Shown: one piece after another, positions 57,952-64,000 of the stretch
Position numbering within the stretch: position 1 is the first letter of the stretch
Layout: every line of letters starts with the position of its first letter
Assembly (NCBI RefSeq): GCF_900143215.1
Contig: NZ_FRDM01000003.1
Coordinates: 240,650 to 304,649, forward strand
DNA: 64,000 nt
Direction: 5' to 3'
Source: Geodermatophilus obscurus
GTDB lineage: Bacteria > Actinomycetota > Actinomycetes > Mycobacteriales > Geodermatophilaceae
Translations under genes and position numbers: made by a program
The notes under the pieces: generated by a model
Told to the model about the DNA's origin: nothing
Seen by the model: only the letters and a program-made list of their open reading frames with translations
The model's database searches: none

Positions 57952-58290
57952 GTGGCGACGATGGAGCAGTGCATGACCGCCCTGGAGGGGATCCTCGGCG
58001 ACCTCGCGGCCAAGCCCGCGGCGCAGGGCCTGGACCGGAGCCTGTCCTGCCGGCTGACCGACCTCGACACCATCGTCCGCGGCCGGCTGGCCCGGGGATC
58101 GGTGCGCGACCTGCGGGCCGAGCCCGACGGTCAGTCGCCGGAGAAGGCCGACATCCGGTTCACCATGAGCAGTGACGACCTCGTCGCGCTGACCGAGGGC
58201 CAGCTGTCCTTCGGCCCGGCCTGGGCGTCGGGGCGGGTGAAGCTGGAGGCCGGCCTGCGCGACATGCTCCGGCTGCGCACGCTGCTCTGA
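57952..58290 (+). CDS. SCP2 sterol-transfer domain protein
   Basis: A 112-aa one-domain protein. LSCRLTDLDTIVRGRLARGS, then KADIRFTMSSDDLVALTEGQ and FGPAWASGRVKLEAGLRDML, follow the SCP2 pattern with the conserved 'G.....GR.K..G' ending. These bind acyl lipids. GTG at 57952 with CGGAGG; an ATG at 57961 is possible. Divergent from the tlyA cluster. The convergent gap 58291-58465 to the HAD gene has no clear feature. Confidence 0.82.
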   Translation: MATMEQCMTALEGILGDLAAKPAAQGLDRSLSCRLTDLDTIVRGRLARGSVRDLRAEPDGQSPEKADIRFTMSSDDLVALTEGQLSFGPAWASGRVKLEAGLRDMLRLRTLL

Positions 58291-58465
58291 GGGACCCCCT
58301 GCCCCACCGTGAGGGGACCTCGCCCGCCCTCTGGATGACCCCGGTGCCCCGCCCGCGCAAGCTCGCAGCGGGACCTTGGGCGTGGGCCATCAGCGCTCGG
58401 GGCGGTGCCCTGGGGGGGCCGGCGGCGGGCCTCTGCAGGAGGGTGTCGCCGACCCGCCGGGCAGC

Positions 58466-59545
58466 TCAGGACGGCAACGCCCAGCGCCGCAGCCCGGCGG
58501 CGGCAGCCGCGTCCGCAGCGGCGACCCGCACCGGTGCGGCCGCGTCCGGGTACCGGGCCCAGTGCGCGACGCACAGCGCGCGCAGCCCGTCGAGCCCGTC
58601 GGCGCTCGCGGGTGCACCGGCCGCGTGCCGGCCCAGCCGGAGCGGACCGTCCCCGGCCTCGGACCGAACCGACCACGCCCCACAGCGCCAACCCCCGTCC
58701 GCCGCGACGGCCGCGGGGTGGGCGGTGAGCAGACCGGCGGCATCCGGGGCGAGCAGGTCGGGCCGCTGATCCGGACCGGCTGCCAGCAGGGTCGCCGGGT
58801 CGGTCACGCCGGTGAGCACCAGCAGGGTCGCCGCGCCGGCGCGGCGACCACCCTCGACGTCGGTGTCGAGCCGGTCGCCCACCACCAGGGGCCGCCGCGC
58901 TCCGGTGCGGCGGACGCACTCGGCGTGCATGGCCGGGTCGGGCTTACCGGTCACCAGCGGGCGCCGGCCGGTGACGGCGCTGACGACGCCCACCAGCGCG
59001 CCGTTGCCGGGCAGGGGCCCGCGCGGGGAGGGGATGGTGGCGTCGGCGTTGGTGGCCACGTGCTCGGCGCCGTTGCGGACGGCCACCACGGCCTCGGCCA
59101 GCTCGGTCCACCCGACGTCGCGGCCGTAGCCCTGCACGACCGCGAGCGGCTCCTCTCCGGCGTGGGCGACCACGGTGAGCCCCGCGGCCCGGAGCGCGGC
59201 GGCCACGCCCGGGCCGCCGACCGGTAGGACGCGGGCGCCCGCACCGAGCCGCTGGGCGACGACCGTGGCCGCCGCCTGCGAGCTGGTGATCACCTCCGGG
59301 GCGCTCGCGGGAACATCGAGGGCGGTGAGGTGCTCGGCGACCTCCTCCGGTGTCCGGGAGGCGTTGTTGGTGACGAAGCCCAGCCGCATGCCCGCCGCCC
59401 GCGCGGCCGCCAGCGCCTCGGGCACGCCGGGCACCGCCTCGGGGCCGACGTAGACGACGCCGTCCAGGTCGAGCAGCGCGACGTCGTACTGCCGGCAGGG
59501 TGGCTGCGCAGCGCCCGCGGACAGCGGGATCAGCGCGCCGTTCAC
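58466..59545 (-). CDS. HAD-IIA phosphatase with C-terminal GNAT-like domain
   Basis: A 359-aa protein. Catalytic DLDGV (26-30), FVTNNASRTPEEVAEHL (motif II), GKPDPAMHAE and VVGDRLDTDVEGGRRAGA (motif IV) mark a NagD-type HAD phosphatase. The last ~75 residues (RLGRHAAGAPASADGLDGLR) match the GNAT-like domain typical of actinobacterial members (Rv1692, a glycerol-phosphate phosphatase). GTG overlaps the TPR gene stop (GTGA). Confidence 0.9.
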   Translation of the reverse strand: MNGALIPLSAGAAQPPCRQYDVALLDLDGVVYVGPEAVPGVPEALAAARAAGMRLGFVTNNASRTPEEVAEHLTALDVPASAPEVITSSQAAATVVAQRLGAGARVLPVGGPGVAAALRAAGLTVVAHAGEEPLAVVQGYGRDVGWTELAEAVVAVRNGAEHVATNADATIPSPRGPLPGNGALVGVVSAVTGRRPLVTGKPDPAMHAECVRRTGARRPLVVGDRLDTDVEGGRRAGAATLLVLTGVTDPATLLAAGPDQRPDLLAPDAAGLLTAHPAAVAADGGWRCGAWSVRSEAGDGPLRLGRHAAGAPASADGLDGLRALCVAHWARYPDAAAPVRVAAADAAAAAGLRRWALPS

Positions 59546-59937
59546 GAGGTCTCCCCGCCACGGCGGGCACGCACCCCGCGCAGCGCGCGCGAGTAGTGGC
59601 CCAGGTCCGGGCGCATCGCCACGGCCAGGGCCAGATGCTCGGCGGCGAGGTCGAGGTCGCCCGCCCGGCTGGCCGCGAGGCCCAGGCCGAACTGAGCGTA
59701 GTCGTCGGCCGGATTGCGGACGGTGAGCTCGTGGAACGTCCCGACCGCCTCGGCGTAGCGGCCGGCGTCGTACTGGGCGCGGGCCAGCGCCTCCAGCAAG
59801 CTGCGCGACCCCGGCTCGGCCGCTGCGGCGCGGGCCAGGATCGTCGCTGCGGCTGCCGGATCACGATTGGCCAGCAGCTGCAGCCCGCGCTGGTACCAGT
59901 CGTAGACGTCGCCGTCGGGCACCCCCGCGTCGGACAC
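59542..59937 (-). CDS. Tetratricopeptide repeat protein, 131 aa
   Basis: A small helical protein with three TPR units: WYQRGLQLLANRDPAAAATI, LEALARAQYDAGRYAEAVGT and AQFGLGLAASRAGDLDLAAE. It matches Rv1691 by position, directly upstream of the HAD phosphatase. GTG at 59937 behind GAGGGAG. It likely binds a protein partner, possibly the HAD enzyme, with which it is translationally coupled. Confidence 0.88.
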   Translation of the reverse strand: MSDAGVPDGDVYDWYQRGLQLLANRDPAAAATILARAAAAEPGSRSLLEALARAQYDAGRYAEAVGTFHELTVRNPADDYAQFGLGLAASRAGDLDLAAEHLALAVAMRPDLGHYSRALRGVRARRGGETS

Positions 59938-60032
59938 CGCCGCTCCCTCGGTCCGGGTGCCGCCGGGCGGTGGTGTCGTCACCGGCCTGCTCCCGCAGCC
60001 CGCGACGTCCACCGTCCGGAGCGCACCGCTCC

Positions 60033-60038
60033 TACGAT
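60033..60038 (+). promoter_or_regulatory. -10 element of a likely leaderless DUF1015 message
   Basis: TACGAT ends 7 bases before the GTG at 60046, with no ribosome site between. Confidence 0.55.
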
Positions 60039-60045
60039 TCCCGTC

Positions 60046-61335
60046 GTGCGCTCGTCGTCGGACTCCCCGTTCCCGGAAGCTGCGACGGGGCTCGAGGTCC
60101 GGCCCTTCCGCGCTCTCACGTACCGGCGACGAGACCCCGGCTCCCTGGCCCGGGTGAGCTCGCCAGCCTACGACCTGGTGACCCCGGAGGGTCGGGACCG
60201 CCTGACCGCCGCCGACCCGCACAACGTCGTGCGCCTCATCCTGCCCGGCGTCGCGTCCGGTGCGGACGGCTCGGGCGGCGACGGGCTGCGCCGGTCGGTC
60301 GCCGAGGCTGCCGGGATGCTGCGGAGCTGGGAGCAGGCCGGAGTGCTCGAGCGCGACGTCGAGCCGGCGCTGTGGGTGTACGCGCTGAGCCCGGCGGACG
60401 GCGCTCCCGACACCGTCGGCTGGCTGGCCGCGGTCGAGCTGCCGCCGGCCGGCTCGCGTGCCGTCCTGCCTCACGAGGACACCTTCCCCGGTGCCGTGGA
60501 GGGACGCCGGGCGCTGCTGGAGGCGACCGCGACCGACCTGGAGCCCATCGTGCTGGCGCACGACCCGCACCCGGGTCTCCCCGCGCTGACCGTCGCAGCC
60601 CAGGAGGGTTCGCCGACGCTCGAGGTGACCGACGCCGACGGTGTCCGGCACGCCCTGTGGCGGGTGGCCGACCCGGCGCTGACCGGCCCGGTCACCGCCG
60701 CGCTCGCCGACACCGGCGCGGTCATCGCCGACGGGCACCACCGCTTCGCGGCGGCGCGGGCCCACGGTGCACGCGCCATCCTGGCGCTGGTCACCCCCAT
60801 GGGACCGGGCGGGCTGCGCGTGCACCCGATCCACCGGGTGGTGCCCGACCTCGCCCTCGGTGAGGCGCTCGCCGCGGCCTCGGCCGGTTTCCGGGCGACT
60901 GAGCTGCCCGTGGGCGCCGGCGGCTCCGCCGCGGCGGTCCGGCGCTGGATCGCCGATCCCGGCGAGACGGGCCTGCTGATCAGCGACGGATCTCGGCTGG
61001 TCCGGCTGGATTCCCCGTCGGCCGACGTGCTCGACGCCGTTCCCACCGAGGCTCCGGAATCGTGGCGCGGGCTGGACGTCGTGGTCGTCCACCACGGCCT
61101 GGTGCACCGGCTGTGGGGGCGCGCCGACGACGCCGACGCCGTCCTCATCGCGCACGGCGTCGAGGAGGCGCTGACCGGCGCACGCAGCCGCCACGGCGTG
61201 GCGGTCCTGCTGCGGGCGCCCTCGCCTGCCGACGTCGCCGCCGTGGCCCGGGCGAACGCCCGCATGCCCCGGAAGTCGACACTGTTCGTCCCGAAGCCGC
61301 GAACCGGTCTGGTCCTGCGGCCGCACGGGGACTGA
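60046..61335 (+). CDS. DUF1015-family protein
   Basis: A 429-aa protein of the DUF1015 (PF06245) family. Conserved blocks: AYDLVTPEGRDRL (41-53), HNVVRLILPG (59-68), LPHEDTF (141-147), DGHHRF (229-234) and the late NARMPRKSTLFVPKPRTGLV. The histidine pair in DGHHR suggests a metal or phosphate site. The family may handle a serine- or phosphonate-type metabolite, but its reaction is not established. The start is set by the -10 box 7 bases upstream. Divergent from the TPR gene. Confidence 0.85.
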   Translation: MRSSSDSPFPEAATGLEVRPFRALTYRRRDPGSLARVSSPAYDLVTPEGRDRLTAADPHNVVRLILPGVASGADGSGGDGLRRSVAEAAGMLRSWEQAGVLERDVEPALWVYALSPADGAPDTVGWLAAVELPPAGSRAVLPHEDTFPGAVEGRRALLEATATDLEPIVLAHDPHPGLPALTVAAQEGSPTLEVTDADGVRHALWRVADPALTGPVTAALADTGAVIADGHHRFAAARAHGARAILALVTPMGPGGLRVHPIHRVVPDLALGEALAAASAGFRATELPVGAGGSAAAVRRWIADPGETGLLISDGSRLVRLDSPSADVLDAVPTEAPESWRGLDVVVVHHGLVHRLWGRADDADAVLIAHGVEEALTGARSRHGVAVLLRAPSPADVAAVARANARMPRKSTLFVPKPRTGLVLRPHGD

Positions 61336-61343
61336 CCGGCCGC

Positions 61344-61700
61344 TCACGCGGTGCGGACGTCGGCCCCCGCGGACCTCGGCACCTTGCGTCCGCGTCGGCA
61401 GTTCACCTCGGTCATCGACGTGGTTCCGGTCGCGGTCCGCCAGAACCGGCGCTGCAGCGCGCCCTCCACCTCGACGACGTCACCGGCCTGCCACGCCGTG
61501 ACCCGCCTCTGCAGCGCGCGGTCGTAGGTGATGCACGGCAGCGTGTCGGTCGACCGCCCCCGGACCAGCGGTCCGGGCCGGCGCACCACCAGGCGGAAGC
61601 TGACCAGCGTGTCGCCGCTGGGCAGGGTCCGCACCTCGGCCGGGGCAGAGAGCTTCCCGCGGAGCACCACGTCGTTCCGGTCGATCACAGCCACGCTCAT
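61344..61700 (-). CDS. Single-stranded DNA-binding protein, short form
   Basis: A 118-aa OB-fold protein: NDVVLRGKLSAPAEVRTLPS, SFRLVVRRP and VTAWQAGDVVEVEGALQRRF are the usual SSB strands. It lacks the acidic DDDIPF-like tail of SSB-A and ends in a basic stretch (CRRGRKVPRSAG), so it is a paralogue, perhaps the SsbB type used in competence or repair. ATG at 61700. Confidence 0.85.
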   Translation of the reverse strand: MSVAVIDRNDVVLRGKLSAPAEVRTLPSGDTLVSFRLVVRRPGPLVRGRSTDTLPCITYDRALQRRVTAWQAGDVVEVEGALQRRFWRTATGTTSMTEVNCRRGRKVPRSAGADVRTA

Positions 61701-61799
61701 GACGGCAGCCTCGCCGTCCCGCTCTGCCCGGACCAGGTCCGTCGGAGGTCTGTGGACCGCGGGCACCGGTGTGGACGGCGCCGACCCCGCTGTCGGCGA

Positions 61800-63551
61800 T
61801 CAGTGCCCGGGGGGGCCTTCCGCGGCAGCGGCGTCCTCGGGCTCGTCGGTCTCGCCCAGCAGTTCGGCGACCTCGGCCTCGATGTCCTCAGCGAAGTCGT
61901 GGTCCTCGGACCCGTCGGGCTCCCCGCCGGAGTCGTCGTCCGCGTCGGCCGGCCTCTCGCCGGCCGGTGCCCGTACCTCAGCGACCTCCGCCGCCGGGGC
62001 GGCGTCTGCCACGGGCAGCTCCTCCTCGGAGAACTCGACGTCGGACTCGTCGGGGGTGTGCGCGGCCACCGCGGCGTGCCACTCGGCTGCGAGGGCGCTC
62101 TCACCGGCGGCCTCGAGGAGGTGGGCGTAGGCGGCCGAGACCCGCGGCACCGCGGGGTCGGCCCAGTCGACCGAGTCCGGGCGGGGACGCCCTCCGAGGG
62201 CGCCCTCCAGCACGAGACGAGCTGCAGACGGCTCTCCGAGGTCCTGGCGCGCGCCGGCCTCGACCATGCGCAGCTCGACGGTCTCCTCGACGTCCGGGCG
62301 CTCGGCCAGCGCCTCACGCACCAGCCGCAGGGCGACCTCGGGACGCCCCAGGGCCCGCTCACAGTCAGCGAGCACTGCCCGATATCCCGGGTCCCCGCTC
62401 ATCCGGCGGTAGGCACGCAGCTCACGGGCGGCCTCGGCGTAGTCCCCGGCGTGGTACGCGGCCACGCCGACGGCCTCGCGGACGACGGCGATGCGCGACG
62501 CCCGGTCGCGGGCCGCCCGCGCGTGGGCCAGCGCCTCCTCGGGTTGGTCGTCGACGAGCGTCCCGGCGACGACCAGATGGCCGGCCACCCGCTGGGCGTT
62601 GCGCGGGTCGAGCCCGCGCAACGCCGCACGCACCGACTGGTCCAGCTCACGCGGGTCGGCCCACTCGGGGAGCTCCGGACCCGTTGGGGCGGGCGGGGTG
62701 CGCTCGCCGCTGTGGGGCGGCCGCTGACCGCGCTCCGGACGCCCGCGGCGGTCATCGCCCGGACGGCGGTCCCGCCAGTCGCTCCGCTGTCCGCCGGAGC
62801 GGCTCACGCTGGATTGCGACTCACCGCGCGACCCACCGGGGCGTTGGGAACGACCCTCCCGCCGGTCCGGAGCGACATCGGATCGCCCGCCACGCGGACG
62901 GTCGCGCCACCCCGCCCGCTCGATCTGCGGCGGCTCTCCGGCGGCCCGCTGGTCCTGCCAGTTGCTGCGTGCCGGCCGCTCACCCTGCGGTCGGCGGTCC
63001 TGCCGGCCCGGGCGGTCCTCGCGACCCCGGCCGTCTGAGGGACGCCGGTCCCGCCACTCCGGTCGGCCTGCCGCCGGACGGTCGCCCTGCGGTCGCCGGT
63101 CCTGCCGGCCCGGGCGGTCCTCGCGACCCCGGCCATCTGAGGGACGCCGGTCCCGCCACTCCGGTCGGGCTGCCGCCGGACGGTCGCCCTGCGACCGCCG
63201 ATCCTGCCACTCCTTGCGCGGGGCTCCAGCGTTCGAGCCGGCGTCACGCTGCGGGCGGCGGTCCCGCCAGTCCTGCCGCGCGGCACCCTCGCCTCGGCTG
63301 CCCGCATCCCCGTGCGGACGACGCTGCGGCCCGTCCCCGTCAGGACGACGCTCCTGCCAACTGCCTCCGCGGCCGTCCTCCGACCGGCCCCCGGCCGGCC
63401 GCCGCCCCTGCCAGGAGCCCTGCCCACCACGCCCCGAGGACGCCCCGCGCGCACCGGCACCTCGTGCTTGCGGACGGCCCCGTTCGAAGCCGCCGCCTCC
63501 TCGGGATCCCTGCCCGCCGGTACCGCCGGCGCCTCGTCGCGGTGAAGTCAT
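61800..63551 (-). CDS. Arg/Trp-rich repeat protein with TPR domain
   Basis: A 583-aa protein in three parts. Residues 1-290 are disordered, rich in Arg, Gly, Asp, Gln, with at least eight W-x-x-R-R/P motifs (WQGRRP, WQERRP, WRDRRP, WQDRRS and others) and a perfect-length 34-residue tandem repeat at about 130-197. Residues 296-500 are helical TPR-like (PRNAQRVAGHLVVAGTLVDD, DYAEAARELRAYRRM). The last ~60 residues are strongly acidic. The basic head and acidic tail suggest RNA binding or condensate formation. ATG at 63551, just downstream of the rRNA operon on the same strand. The TPR core is common in actinobacteria; its function is unknown. Confidence 0.85.
   Translation of the reverse strand: MTSPRRGAGGTGGQGSRGGGGFERGRPQARGAGARGASSGRGGQGSWQGRRPAGGRSEDGRGGSWQERRPDGDGPQRRPHGDAGSRGEGAARQDWRDRRPQRDAGSNAGAPRKEWQDRRSQGDRPAAARPEWRDRRPSDGRGREDRPGRQDRRPQGDRPAAGRPEWRDRRPSDGRGREDRPGRQDRRPQGERPARSNWQDQRAAGEPPQIERAGWRDRPRGGRSDVAPDRREGRSQRPGGSRGESQSSVSRSGGQRSDWRDRRPGDDRRGRPERGQRPPHSGERTPPAPTGPELPEWADPRELDQSVRAALRGLDPRNAQRVAGHLVVAGTLVDDQPEEALAHARAARDRASRIAVVREAVGVAAYHAGDYAEAARELRAYRRMSGDPGYRAVLADCERALGRPEVALRLVREALAERPDVEETVELRMVEAGARQDLGEPSAARLVLEGALGGRPRPDSVDWADPAVPRVSAAYAHLLEAAGESALAAEWHAAVAAHTPDESDVEFSEEELPVADAAPAAEVAEVRAPAGERPADADDDSGGEPDGSEDHDFAEDIEAEVAELLGETDEPEDAAAAEGPPGH
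62996..63199 (-). repeat. Two 102-bp tandem repeats inside the Arg-rich gene
   Basis: Nearly identical copies begin at 62996 and 63098 (GGTCCTGCCGGCCCGGGCGG in each) and encode two 34-residue units with WRDRRP and GREDRPGRQDRRPQG. Confidence 0.85.
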
Positions 63552-63618
63552 GAGCGTCTGCGTACCTCGCCAGTAGGGGCAGCACGCACAGCGCTGCAAG
63601 ATGTGTCCGGAAACGACG

Positions 63619-63654
63619 GAACGGGGGCCAGAGCACGTGGCTCTGACCCCCGTT
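63619..63654 (-). terminator. rRNA operon terminator
   Basis: GAACGGGGGCCAGAGC pairs with GCTCTGACCCCCGTTC (one mismatch) around a 5-base loop, 12 bases past the 5S 3' end in the transcribed direction. Confidence 0.85.
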
Positions 63655-63665
63655 CTGGAATGGTT

Positions 63666-63784
63666 GTCCGGCGGTGTCCTACTCTCCCACTCCGTTCCCG
63701 GAGCAGTACCATCGGCGCTGAGAGGCTTAGCTTCCGGGTTCGGAATGGAACCGGGCGTTTCCCTCTCGCCATGACCGCCGTAAC
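63666..63784 (-). rRNA. rrf: 5S ribosomal RNA
   Basis: A 119-base gene running leftwards. The ends pair (GTTACGGCGG with CCGCCGGAC), and the conserved CGAACCCGGAAGCTAAGC, GGTACTG and GGGAGAGTAGG blocks are present. It follows the 23S gene after a ~112-base spacer. Confidence 0.95.
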
Positions 63785-63896
63785 ACTGTGAACATGACAA
63801 CCGGTGTCTCCGGTTGGGTCGTTCAGAACCGCACAGTGGACGCGTTGGTGCGCATGATCTTCGACCGCGGCCCGTGTGTGGGGCTCGTGGTGGTCG

Positions 63897-64000
63897 TGTG
63901 GTCAAGCCCTCGGCCTGTTAGTACCGGTCAGCTCACACACCTCGCGGTGCTTCCACTTCCGGCCTATCAACCCGCTGGTCTGGGCGGGGGCCTTACCCGG
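63897..64000 (-). rRNA. rrl: 23S ribosomal RNA, 3' end only
   Basis: The minus strand at the right edge reads GGTTGATAGGCCGGAAGTGG, then GTGTGAGCTGACCGGTACTA and GGCCGAGGGCTTGAC, the conserved 3' end of actinobacterial 23S rRNA. The rest lies outside the window. The exact 3' end is uncertain by a few bases. Confidence 0.93.

Noticed and set aside
62996..63199. 102-bp repeats considered as a regulatory or mobile repeat
   Set aside because: They are in frame inside a protein gene and encode a 34-residue unit, so they are coding repeats.

Overview
The window is high-GC actinobacterial chromosome. GTG starts are frequent, many genes overlap by 4 bases (GTGA or ATGA), and the housekeeping order der-cmk-aroH, rluB-scpB-scpA-RHH-parA, xerD-ald, NUDIX-pyrG-steB-steA, recN-nadK-tlyA-HAD-TPR follows the mycobacterial and streptomycete block around recN, pyrG and scpA. 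The style suggests a Geodermatophilaceae-like genus (Blastococcus, Geodermatophilus or Modestobacter), but nothing in the window fixes the genus; that placement is inference.

Left part (1-15,000), metabolic and accessory: the 3' two thirds of an NAD-glutamate dehydrogenase, an amino-acid permease, an ACT-domain protein, a wreck of the 5' end of a pyruvate carboxylase gene, and a catabolic cluster (RraA-type aldolase, D-2-hydroxyacid dehydrogenase, MHS transporter). The cluster is divergent from an unusual IclR regulator built of two complete IclR units, with a perfect 15-bp palindrome between them. Next come an MBL-fold hydrolase / CGNR regulator divergent pair and an MFS exporter plus DUF4396 membrane protein behind a CsoR-like G/C-tract palindrome.

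15,050-23,464 is a degraded genomic island ending at tRNA-Pro(GGG). About 140 bp (integrase 3' flank plus the tRNA 3' half) is duplicated at both ends. Inside are truncated IS256, ISL3 and tyrosine-integrase genes, a cut-off BTAD regulator, a frameshifted secreted M28 peptidase, a 3' fragment of tRNA-Gly(UCC) marking a second integration event, and three intact cargo genes (BBE-type flavoprotein, an unknown 164-aa protein, a thioester-reductase-like SDR).

Right part (23,465-64,000), core genome: ribosome and cell-division functions (Der, Cmk, RluB, ScpAB, orphan ParA with an RHH partner, XerD), a xylose operon with its ROK regulator, paired SMR transporters, Ald, and a long minus-strand operon from steA through steB, a MraY/WecA-like transferase, a MurJ-like flippase, a glycosyltransferase and a phosphatase-like membrane protein to pyrG and a NUDIX hydrolase. 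Then come RecN-NadK-TlyA, a HAD phosphatase, a DUF1015 protein, SSB, an Arg-rich repeat protein and the 3' end of an rRNA operon (23S, 5S) transcribed leftwards.

The most interesting unexplained structure is a 77-nt intergenic module present three times (25,810, 35,028, 56,561). Each copy begins in the stop codon of the upstream gene, folds into a hairpin that keeps its pairing through compensatory change, and ends with a strong Shine-Dalgarno sequence next to a GTG start. Stop-to-start spacing is exactly 73 nt each time. It looks like an RNA element that couples or gates translation of the downstream gene.
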